Assembly (NCBI GenBank): GCA_947396885.1
Contig: OX377201.1
Location: 66,004,983 to 66,068,982, forward strand
DNA length: 64,000 nucleotides
Direction: 5' to 3'
Origin: Heligmosomoides polygyrus polygyrus
Taxonomy: Eukaryota > Nematoda > Chromadorea > Rhabditida > Heligmosomidae
Shown here piece after piece: positions 1 to 10,500 of this stretch. The translations under genes and the position numbers were made by a program. Every line of letters begins with the position of its first letter. Position 1 is the stretch's first letter. The notes under the pieces are model-generated. The model ran no database searches and was not told the DNA's origin. It was given only the letters and a program-made list of their open reading frames with translations.

Positions 1-434
1 CCGCTTCTTCCAACTTTTCTCTTTGCATGTCCAAATCAGTCCATAGGTCCCCATAGGTGTTGGAGTAATCGCCGTTCTTGAATTTACAGTGCAAACTGTA
101 GACTTATTTAAAACATAAACGTTTCCATAGTAGCCCCTAACATTTTGGATGCAATTAATCAGGCTTGCGGAAAAATTGGAATAGGAGAGCATACCACTGT
201 GGGCTTAGTGTTTAGAAAAGTTTGTGAATTACGATGCCGCAATACCAATTGAATTGAAGAGAATGTCGATCATTGTTGAGTTTTCTTTTCGTTATCGATG
301 CGTATCTTCCACGTGTGGGCCATAATTCACAATAGCGGGGAAAACCCCTTCGAATTAACATTCCAAGAACTTATGCATCAACTTACTGTCTGCGCGATTG
401 GATTGCTTCTATGAGCCACTGGGAGATAATAATA
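1..434. other. no feature recognised
   Basis: I see no coding exon, RNA gene or repeat that I can support in this stretch at the left edge of the window. Confidence 0.5.
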
Positions 435-726
435 AAGGATAAAGGACGGCGTTACTCAATCCCTTCTGGGATGCGCCAGCGCATTCTACTTCTACTGGAT
501 GTCGTGGAGGCGACATGAATGCGTATTTGGCCATACAATGACTTGCGATGGCCAGCCGATGAACAAGTCAGCGCTCTATCCTTCCCAGACAAGTCTGGTA
601 CCAATTCACCGACCCCGGAGGGATGGAAGGCTTGGTTGGCCTGGGCGGGAAATCCGAACCAGGAACCTGGTATCGGGTGCACGCGGCAGTCGCGCCTCCT
701 CCGACTGCGCTACACGCGCCCCTCAC
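435..726 (-). mobile_element. tRNA-derived SINE, family 1, copy 1
   Basis: Read on the minus strand, this element starts with a tRNA-like head. The A-box match TAGCGCAGTCGG is the complement of 701-712. The B-box-like GGTTCGGATTTCC is the complement of 648-660. A body of about 200 bp that is not tRNA-like follows. A second copy in the same orientation lies at 47420-47685, so this is a dispersed family and not a chance tRNA match. A tRNA-type internal promoter would be read by RNA polymerase III. No intact cloverleaf is present, so this is not a functional tRNA gene. Confidence 0.7.
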
Positions 727-2340
727 TGGGAGATGTTATAAAAAATCATTTGGAGGTGGCTACTCCTACCCTTATTTTGGGATTTGTTTAATTACGTTTT
801 TAGGCGCAAATACGATCCGGGGCGGGGGGTGGTCATCATAGCATGGCGTGGCGAGTAGCTACATATAGCGCATGTAAATGCAGTCCTATATCTTCGTTTC
901 GATTATAGGTCCGCGTCTTATGTGCTTCCTAATTGGACAAGGGAGGGAACTCCGGGATCTAGGCAATTTTAACACGGATGCGTCATTTGTAGTTTGTTGA
1001 AGCCACGCCCTGGAGTCCCTTCCCGTGTTTAAATCAGAGAACAGAACAGAGCTACATCGTTGTTTGTTTGTTTGTTTTCTTTACTACGAGTGTGCCTTGT
1101 CTCGTTTTTCTCGTGTTGGTGACACCTGTTATAAGGTGACCCCCGGACCCTATTTGCGCCCGTTTTTAAGCCACGGTATACATTTATTTTTTTAGTAATT
1201 CATTATTTTCGGTACTTAGCGGGTCGGTGCCCACTCTTTCTTTAGCCCGTTTTCATGTGTATTTTGCCATTTGTTTGTTTTGACATGTGCTTCGACTAAG
1301 AGGCGGTGAAGACAAGTGCCCATCTAAGCAAAGGATATGATGAGGCTTTGAAATGATCCTATTTCGTGGTGTTACCACGTCAAACATTCTATAGTGTACT
1401 TTGTAGATCAATGCAGTGTGCAGAGATCCAGTTTTCGATTTATTTACTCGAGGCAAAGGCATTTGCCTACCAAAAGGATTGCAAGAAAACGTTAGAGGAA
1501 AGGGCAGCATAAAATGGGAGAACGTGACCACCAGCTATGTATGCAGCATACACCAATCACGTCCTGCAGCACTCTTTGATATTTGACATCTGATGAAGCA
1601 AAGAACTATATTGTGTCGATGGAAACTTTGTTTGTAAGGATTTTGCAGGGCAGGGAGAAATCAGCGAGTTTTCTTCTCTTCTTCAGTGAAGAAAAACCAA
1701 TGAGTGCAGTTTGTTGAATTTCGACCAGAACAGAGCTACGAAGTACAGAGAAGAACCTCATAATGAGCTTTCAACGGCGTGAAACGCCAACCCAACCAAT
1801 GCTACCTAGGTAGATCCCGATTCGGTTGTGATCTGAATGCTTGAAGTTTCGGACCCATCTTATATTCTTGGCCTTATGTGTCAAGTCTAATCAAAACGGA
1901 AATGTAGCGGGGCACTGCTGCCAGTGGGAAGGCCGGTTTGAGCATTGCTCACGAAGCCCGGCTTACCGTGGAAGCTCTTGGATACACTACTGCTGCCGTT
2001 TGGCGTTAGACCCGGAAGACTGAAGTCTTCCAGTGATACGGTAGCTGTGTTGACTGCAGAAACTCACTTGTAACACCTTACTAACTGAAACGAAGCTAAT
2101 GGGCCGTTTCTGTACACGCACATAGCACGAGACAATATTGTTTCTTGCCGCTCCAGGTCCCATACTACAATCTCGTAATCATTTGGCACTGACTCTTTGA
2201 ACACGTCTTGTTGAAAAAGTTCTTTTCCAGCAAACGTAAGCCACCTTGCAAAATCGATCGCATCCTACTCTCAAATATCGGAAGCTGACGATTCCATGAA
2301 GTGGTTACAGCTCATTCTGGTAACTCTGCCACGCTTGAGT
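727..2340. other. intergenic DNA, no feature recognised
   Basis: Short open frames occur here, but none has family motifs, exon-like codon use or a matching splice signal. I see nothing else that I can name. Confidence 0.4.
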
Positions 2341-2344
2341 AAGA

Positions 2345-2465
2345 GCCAGGGATGTGCATTTAGCGATTAAATATTTGCCGAATGTAACACCGTTTTCCGT
2401 TAAGTTTATTTCACGGAACTCAACGCAATTTTTTTCGTTAATTTCTTAAATTTCATTAGCGAAAA
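2345..2465 (+). repeat. AT-rich CGTTAA-type repeat
   Basis: The stretch begins with AGGGATGTGCATTTAGCGAT and is rich in TTCCGTTAA and ATTTCGTTAA words. Related text lies at 46560-46660, 47860-47945 and, in inverted orientation, at 52505-52550. It looks like the end of a dispersed AT-rich element. The full element could not be delimited. Confidence 0.45.
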
Positions 2466-2980
2466 TTTCGATGTTCACTGAGATTCTTAATTTTGTTCTC
2501 ACACATATTGTATTTCGGAGTTTTTTGTGGGCCAGGTTTCACAGGGGTGCAGTATCGTTGTGGAAACACAGGAATTCTGCACCTATTTTAATCAGCGGAG
2601 AGGGGAGGTCGGCGCCATCCTCGAATTTTTCTGCATTTGCCTTTCGTCGTCTGTTCAGATTTATCTTGCAAACGAGGCTTAACAATCTAATTATTGCCGT
2701 TCTCACGTCATTTGACCGTCATTTCGCATTTTGAGGTTTCTAGGTCATTTTTCTCTATTTAGTATCAGTTCCTCATACTCCTCGACCGCTCTCTCCTCGT
2801 GCTCAGTTTTCTTCAAGTTTTATTTTGCGTTGATTACTTACTTTGTAGGAAAGATTGAAAGGGCATATGAAATGCGAAGTTCCAACAGCTCTCTCGCTAG
2901 TTTCCTTCGACACTATCACAGCCACTCGCTGTTAAACGCACACAAGGAAGAAACTGCGGAGGAGTTTTCGGCTGCGGGAC

Positions 2981-3399
2981 ATTATGTACGAATGGTCGCC
3001 GCGGACGCGGCGACTCGCGCGGCGAGCGCGGCAGAAGACGTCGCAATTGGGTGACTTCAGCGGCCCGTGGTATCTAGACCTGCATCAAAACTTGCACATC
3101 AAGTATTAGAAAGCGTATACAAACTCAGTTTCACTGCGATAGTGTGTCATATTTTCAGCTTTTCCTGAAGAAGCATCATATAAAATTGAGCATTAGAACG
3201 TTGCTTAGTTTTATAACTCGAACTCGATTTCTGAACCAGAGCATGTTTTCTCCCAGCTCCTGCGACAGCATAAAGGGATATCAACAACTCAAACCTAGCG
3301 TCTGCAGCAAGTCATGAGGCACAGCTCCCACGACGGCAGCGGAGCTCATCGCGCACGCGACAGTCGTCGTCGCGGGCGCGACGACCATTCGTACATAAA
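2981..3399. mobile_element. palindromic TIR element (MITE-like)
   Basis: The ends are inverted repeats of about 35 bp. The left end reads TTATGTACGAATGGTCGCC near 2983, and the right end reads GGCGCGACGACCATTCGTAC near 3374-3393. Both arms continue into GC-rich text. A 12-bp word (AGGAGTTTTCGG) occurs on both sides, at 2960-2971 and 3411-3422. It could be a target duplication or part of the host repeat. There is no coding capacity. Confidence 0.6.
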
Positions 3400-3724
3400 G
3401 ACCGCCCCTCAGGAGTTTTCGGACGAGTTGTTTGGGCGCGAAGGGTAAAAATTCAAACAGTCGAACATGGGCATTGGCGATGGAGCGCGAAATCTTTCAT
3501 TCCAAGCACGCGCGCGAACCTCTCGTCGCTCAGAGAAAGGGAGCGGACTACAGGGTGTGGTGCAGCCAAGCTGTTCGTGTGGAAACTGCTCTCATCGCCC
3601 AGGAGGGGTCCGGAGCTGTTCTGCGCGTTTGAAGCGGCGAAGCGTATACGGTTGGAAGATGCGCAAAAAACGCTTCAAAACCGTGTAGACCTCAAAACCC
3701 CTCAAGCATTGCATAGTCAGCTGA

Positions 3725-3815
3725 AATGCAAGAATGCCACAGCGGAACCGAACCACCAACCTTCCTTGCACGAAGCAACCCGCTTATCCACTGCACCACG
3801 ACTCGCTCGGCGAGG
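3725..3815 (-). mobile_element. tRNA-like SINE head, family 2
   Basis: On the minus strand the A-box-like TGGTGCAGTGG is the complement of 3788-3798, and the B-box-like GGTTCGGTTCCG is the complement of 3743-3754. They are about 34 bases apart, as in a tRNA. The acceptor stem does not pair well, so a SINE or tRNA pseudogene is more likely than a working tRNA. Confidence 0.5.
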
Positions 3816-4049
3816 TGTCTTTCGCGGGCTTACAAGAAATCGATCGAACGTCAGCGGGGACGACGACGCGGTCTTTAAGCCAGGAGGGCGCAGAGAGCAA
3901 AAAACTACGGTGATGACTGTGTGGCCGTGTCGCGACAACTCGTCCGCAGTTTTTTGCTGTGTGCGTTTAAGGAGGAGTAGCACAGCCAATAACACAGGAG
4001 GCAACAAACGAATTCATCAGAAGTTCAACAAAAGAAAAAGTCAATGACC

Positions 4050-5877
4050 ACTTTTCTTTAGTGGTATTCCATGTACAACCGGGAGACGACAAAAACCTAT
4101 CTCACCGTTGCAGTCAACTTTTCACTTCCCTTGTTTATTCACCACTCGCATGAAGGTATAGTGAAGAGGCCGTAGACCAACTGCTTGCAAACTGCAGTGC
4201 TCCTGTTTTTAAAAGCAGAAGCTCTGTTATTGGGCTTTCATCGCGTGGCAATGTGCCGCTTTGATTGTGTTTCATAGTTCTGAAAACAGTCCTCAATCCC
4301 ATCTCGAACTTGATTTCCGATTTTGTCAGAAAACTGGTTGCTATACAAGTATTGTTGATGCTAAGGGGAGCATTCTCACTTATGAGTATATAGACAAATA
4401 ATTGTAATGAAGATGGAGATATATTGATGAGGAAGAGCATGTGGCTTATGCCTGCTCCGCATTAATGTCGCCAGACGCCTGCAGTTTAGCTTAATTTGAC
4501 TGAACCGGATTACACCGTTTATGGCATTTTTTTTCTATCACAGTAACGACAGGCGTAATTACATTCATTATGAAGACTTCTTGTTGTGTTTTGTCATGGC
4601 GTTCTTTGGTATGCGAAAGGTCATCTATTGCGCTGTGAATCAAGCGCACATTTATTATGTGAAGCACAGCGATACGCCATAAAGGGGTAATAACGGCGGT
4701 TGTCTTCATATCGCCACCGATTTCCGATGGGGCTCTGCATAATTACCGTCACTGTTCCCAGCGTTTGTTGAGCGGGATTACCCGCTGCCGTTGCGCAGCA
4801 GTTTTGGATAGAGCTATCCGTTGTCCATACGCTGCGGAGCGTATTCATTGGCTTTCTCATGGAGCTTCTTTACCTTTAAAATTGGTTGTACGCTGGAAGT
4901 TTTTCAAATTAGGGGTATGGATAACGGATCAAGTGGCGTATTACTGCAACGTTAACCACCCACCCACGCATTGCAAGGGAAATCATATGGGAAGGGCTAC
5001 CTTACTGATTGTTGTTGCTGTTGCACACAGTTTTTCCATTGCACGCATTACCTAGTGACAGGTGGACACATATTCGGTTGCTATGCGATTTTCACGTTCC
5101 GACTCGCTCGCACTGATGACTTTAACGTCCTCCTGCGTTTTCTACTGATCCTTGCGCTTTAATGATTGCTGGAAGTGATGCCGACCATGTACCGAGCGTT
5201 TCTGTCCTTAATAACACAGGTGCGGTTCTATCAGTCCATTTTTCTCTGGAAATCTGTCTCTACGCAGAGATATCATCTATTCCTAATAGCGGTTGCTTGT
5301 TAGTCGCTCATGCAAGGATCCTTCTCATCAATACAAAATGGTGTTTTCTGGTTTGAGAAACGGCAGAAAATAAGAGTAAGCACCGTGCAACAACAGTTGT
5401 TCTAGGGTCAAGGAAATCGACAGAACATCATCCACATAGGCATTAAGGTGGTGCTGGTCCCGATGGTTTGGTCTTTCTTTTTGCGTGGTACTGAGAATGT
5501 GCTCTATCCCACGACAGTGCGACTTGGATTTAAGCGCTTGCACGCTTCTAGGATAACAGGAACTAATATGAAGGAATAACCTGTATGCCATTGAACACTA
5601 AGAAAGGATCTATCCTAATCGGAAAAGGCGTTCAGTAATCTGCGTCTCCATTCCTTAACCTGAGTTTGTAGGGGGGCTTCAGCTGCTCTCCATTACAAAA
5701 TTCCTCTCGAACTTTTTCTTCATTTTAATTCGAAGAGAGGTGGTGGTGTGGCACGGGGTGATGTGCGCATTTGGCACTTCGGGGTTGCTCTTCACCACCT
5801 GGATAGATCCCTGAAAATTTATCCTTTCATCTATCTAGTAGATTACCATAACGTCGCCGATACATTCCCTGAGCTGA
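4050..5877. other. region upstream of uba-1
   Basis: No coding exon or transposon was recognised. The uba-1 promoter, and any outron before its trans-splice site, should lie in the right part of this stretch. I cannot point to a specific element. Confidence 0.4.
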
Positions 5878-5891
5878 TTTTTTGCTTTCAG
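5878..5891 (+). promoter_or_regulatory. probable SL trans-splice acceptor of uba-1
   Basis: TTTTGCTTTCAG is a strong nematode 3' splice site placed 51 bp before the chosen uba-1 ATG. No coding exon was found upstream, so it most likely receives a spliced leader. The 51 bases between it and the ATG are open in the same frame, so a coding upstream exon cannot be fully excluded. Confidence 0.6.
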
Positions 5892-5942
5892 GATTCTTCC
5901 TTCTCGTTCAAGAACTCAAACGCTAACTCCGGTACGAAAGGA

Positions 5943-7532
5943 ATGGCGACCGAGAAAAATGGACAAGAGGCAATGGACGCCAATTCAGCCGGTCTGGACA
6001 CGAACCTATACTCGAGACAAATGTACGAACTGTGCCCACTTTGGTCGGCCTACTATGATGACGTTTCGTTCTTCAGATATGCACTCGGAGAGTCTGCAAT
6101 GATTCATTTACGGAAGGCTTCCGTGGTCATTTCTGGTTTAGGAGGTGTCGGTGTTGAAGTCGCGAAGAATTTAGTTCTTGGAGGTATTTTTATTCCAGCT
6201 TTGCCTTACTTCCAACAGTTTTTTTTTTTGTTTGCAAAACTTTAGTCTTGAACATTTCTTAGAGTCAAACTTTTATTCTTCTTTTTGTTAAAAAAACGTT
6301 TTAGGGATACGCAACGTTACACTTCATGACACCAAAAGTACGAAGTGGTCCGATCTTTCCGCTCAGTACTATCTCACCGAGAAGGACTTGGGGAAAAATC
6401 GTGCGGCGGCAAGCTTTGAAAGGTTCATTCCTTCATATTGTTCGAGAGTGTTTGCTCCATTTCGCCGTTCCGAAGCACAACTATATCAGGCTTGCTGAGC
6501 TGAACGACAGTGTGAATTGCCACCTTTTGGTTGACGAACTCACCGAGGACGTGGTTAAGCAGTTTGATGTCAGCTTCTCGACAGTGTACTTTTCTCTCGT
6601 TCTTCTTCCCTTGCCAATAGTTACCTCTGCAGCTCGTTGTTCTTACCGACACTCCACGCAGCATCCAGCTAAAGGTGGCACAGTGGACAAGAGCACACCA
6701 GAAATGCCTGCTGGTTGTCGACGCCCGTGGCTTATACAGCTACATTTTTGCTGACTTCGGCAATTCCTTCAGAGTCGACGACACCAATGGCGAACAGGTC
6801 AAGGAGGTGATTCGTTCTGTGACATTGTTGCACTTCTTGTCATTTACTGCCTGTCCTTCCGTTCTAGTTTCTCATTGAACACGTCGACGCGGAAACCGGA
6901 GACGTCATCACCTTGGAAAACCAGATGCATGGGCTAGAAGATGGGGACTATGTAACGTTCTCTGAGGTCAAGGGCATGACGGAACTCAACGGATGCGCTC
7001 CGCTGAAGATCACCGTCAAAAGTCAGAAGCGCGTAGTTCGATCTTTGGAGGAGCCGCAGCACACCTAATGTTTTCAGAGTCTCATGTGTTCAACATTGGT
7101 GATGCCGCTAAAAACTTGTCGCAGTATGAAGAGGGAGGCCGAGTCAGGCAAGTAAAGGTGAGCGCTGTAATGCTCAATGCCTCAGCCACCGAAATCTCAA
7201 ATCGTACCGTACTTAGGTACCCATATTTGTCTCGCACAAAACACTGGCTGATTCAATCGCGAATCCAGAATTTGTGTATTGGGACTTTGCTAAATTCAAC
7301 TATCCAGCAGAGCTGCACCTGCTCTGGAGTGCGTTGTATTCCTTCGAGTCGAAAGTATGTTCACTCACTATGTGCTTGCGGAGCCACCTCGCTTTCACCT
7401 TCTTCATGTTGCCTTATTTAGCACGGGCGAACCCCTAAACCTCGATGTAATGACGACGTCGGATTGCTCAAGGCCGAGTTGCCCGAGGGAAGTTCTGTCG
7501 ACGAGAACCTCCTGAAGTCGTTCTGCCACCAG
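5943..7532 (+). other. uba-1: uba-1 exons 1-9: inactive adenylation domain, FCCH, 4-helix bundle
   Basis: Exons: 5943-6022, 6077-6183, 6305-6422, 6490-6568, 6633-6806, 6868-7021, 7078-7157, 7217-7354, 7422-7532 (residues 1-347). Typical E1 text is seen in order: [17 protein letters not shown] across the exon 1/2 junction, [18 protein letters not shown] across exons 3/4, [23 protein letters not shown] and NGEQ. The FCCH-like half-domain ([17 protein letters not shown]) follows in exon 6, then the helical part ([16 protein letters not shown]) in exon 8. Introns are 54-121 bp. The exon 1 donor is deduced from protein continuity: reading straight through inserts a foreign 18-residue segment into the RQxYALG motif. 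Confidence 0.9.
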
Positions 7533-10500
7533 GTAAGGATATAATGCATAAATGGCAGCGTTAACAGGTCCGCTTGGCACGCCCCATCACTTCTGCGGGA
7601 TTTTTCATTTCTTCGGAATGCAGTGATGCGTGGGGTTCTTCTGAGGTAGGTCAGGATTGCATAGCCGTTAGGTCCCTATTTCTCACGTTTGCACTTAACG
7701 AAGTGGTCTGAGGTGGTGGGTCGCTTGTTCGTGACATGTGCTGTGAAATTTAGTCTAGTAAAGAATGTTCTCAGAATGTAATTCGTGGCCACTATAAGCG
7801 TTTGACACATTCCAGTATCAATTTTATGTACCGCGCTTCTGTTTAGATCACTATAGCCTGTAGCTATTGGCAACCTTTTAATCAACCACCTCATAAACGT
7901 TTTCCTTAAGAGCGTATCTTGAACAATCGTCATAAACTTATCCACTAGAACTGACAGTCAAGCGGGGGCAGGGAAGGGGAGGAGGGGGGGGGGGACAAAA
8001 GATACTATTATAGAGAGTGTGCGACTGCCAGCTAGCAGTGTTGTTGAGTTGAATCATGGGCGGTTGTCGGAACTGCCACCAATCATTGTTTGTGGTACAC
8101 AGTGGGAGAGTGTGGATGACGATCGTTCAGCAGCGTCCTGATTCAGAGGATGGGTCGCGGACGTCATGCGGTGAGCGCGCGGACTCAGAAGAGTTGTCAT
8201 AGTCGTCGTGCTACTAGAGTGCGGATTCAGAAGACATGGCATAGACATTATTAGTTACCCCATATAGTAGGCGAGAACGCGTCTGTATGTATGTATTTAT
8301 ATCGTGTGGGAAGGGAGAGACTACGACAGGAAGCTGTCACACGGGTTTGCCACCGAACAGTGAATAGTATCGATCTCGGACCAATTTCGTTTGATCTATT
8401 TTTCTGTATAGCGCGCACCTCGGAGTGGGAATCGCACAATGCTATGTAATAATGGAGAAAGCGGCTATGTGTTGTCGGTCGCTCTCTGTTATATTTTAGG
8501 CAATTTTTACTGTAATAAAAGTAAAAAGCGTAGGGAAGAGAAGAAGAACGCTGCGGCCAAGTTGACTTATCACAGGGCGTTGTGGTGAAGCCCTCAACCA
8601 GACGTTTGGTGACTTGTAGGACACTGAGCGCCTGGTTGAGAACCAAGGGACGAAATAAGAGAAAGCTATGATGTATTTGTTTGGTTATGTGAAGCATACT
8701 CTAGGCGGCTGGAAACCTTGTCACCATCGCTTCCGTCGTCGGTGGAATAGCAGCACAGGAGGCTATGAAAGCGGTTACTCATCACATGACGCCCTTGAAG
8801 CAGTGGCTCTACCTGGACAGCGACGATGCGCTGCCTGGAAATTGGAGTCGTTTCGACAACGAGAAACTAACGATGGAGGACTGCGCCCCGGTAATTTACT
8901 AGTATTTAAGATTATTAAACGCCGCGATAAAATGTGCCGCCTTTTAGCGTAATTCCCGATACGACGGCCAGGCTGCAGTTTTCGGTTGGAAATACCAGGA
9001 GGCGCTGGCATCCCAGAGATGGTTCGTGGTTGGTGCAGGTGAGAACCACTTATAATGGTTGTTCTTTTCCCCGTGTCAACGCTGTCAGCTCAGGTGCGAT
9101 CGGTTGTGAGCTGCTGAAGAACCTCGCGATGATGGGTGTAGCATGCGGTGAGGGTGGCCTCATAAAGATCACCGACATGGATCAGATCGAGATCAGCAAT
9201 CTCAATCGACAGTTCCTTTTCCGAATGAATGATGTTGGAGTGAGTGGTCTCGTTCCACCAGCTGCGCACACTAGCCGCGGCACACTTTGTCTTTTCCAGA
9301 GCAAGAAGTCGGTCGTTGCTGCGAGAGCGGTTAAACAGTTCAATAAGGATGTCCGTATTGAAGCGCTCTCTGAAAGAGTCGGCTCCGACACCGAGCACAT
9401 TTTCTGCGACGATTTCTTCGCACAGCTCGACGGGGTGGCTAATGCCCTGGACAACGTTGATGCTCGTGCGTTCCATTGCGACTTCCGCTTTCTTAGCGCT
9501 CTGATGGCGGAAAAATCTAGGGCGCTATATGGATCGAAGATGTGTGTACTATTGTCTCCCTCTGCTGGAGTCTGGCACCATGGGTACCAAGGGAAATACA
9601 CAAGTGATATATCCTCATCTCACAGAATCCTATGGGTAAGTGAGAGGCGGCTTCCTCTATTTTTTTCAAATTTAAATTTATTACTCCTTTCAGGTCATCT
9701 GTTGATCCGCCTGAGAAGGACATTCCCATTTGCACCCTCAAGAACTTTCCGAATGAGATCCAACATACGATTCAATGGGCTAGGGACTTGTTTGAAGGTG
9801 AGCTACGAAGCACCGAGTAGTTTTATCGTAGCCAGGGACATTGACTGAAATCTGACCTTGTTTGAAACCTGGTTAAGGAAGTCTGGGTGCGTTACGTTAG
9901 ATGTCTCCCATTACTGTAGGGGCGCTCGACTACCGTAGGCAGACCTGGTGCCGCGCCCTCCACGTACAAGAGATGAGGCGAGTTGAGCAGAGCGCGCCTT
10001 GCTGCCGTGGAGCAGATTCCGTGCAGAAGCATACCGGACCTGCTTTTTTATTTTTTGCCCTGTATTCTTCTTTTCTGCAAATTTTTAGGCCCACCACATG
10101 TCGCCTATGAGATTACAAAGTCGAAATGATAATAGGAGCAACACGTAAAGTTTCTTCCTTTTTGACACTTCTGTAGTGTACGCTACAGCTTTGTAGCTTT
10201 CGCTCAGGCCATGTTCCCTTCTAAACTTCTTCTGTGTTTTCTTTTACTTGTTTTTTAGTTCGTTAGTGAGTACAGTTCTTACTAGCACGTGATCTTTATT
10301 GCCTTCGTTAAAGTGCGTAATAAGGTGAATATCCCCCCCCCCTAAGGCGTATGAAAACTAGAAGGGCCAAGAGAAAAAAGAGCGAAAGAGTAAGAAACGA
10401 ACAAAGTCGTCAATCACCACCCTACGACAGAATGTCTGCTCCATGGCGCATGTTGTTTTCTCTGTTCATCCGTAGCACCTCGTCCGAGGAGGGCTCAACA

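Larger units (their letters stand above)
2930..3972. repeat. outer inverted-repeat element with nested insertion
   Basis: The sequence at 2930-2971 (TTAAACGCACACA followed by AACTGCGGA) returns in inverted form at 3925-3970, so the two form arms of about 45 bp. The interior from 3466 to 3640 is related to 41203-41330, which marks a dispersed family. A second palindromic element (2981-3399) is inserted near the left arm. No transposase frame was seen. Confidence 0.5.

Noticed and set aside
3577..4047. Plus-strand open frame of 156 codons
   Set aside because: It spans a tRNA-like SINE head and an inverted-repeat arm, and has no motif or splice context.
5748..5942. Upstream extension of the uba-1 reading frame to an ATG at 5748
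   Set aside because: A strong TTTTGCTTTCAG acceptor at 5878-5891 interrupts it, and the upstream text has no E1 similarity.
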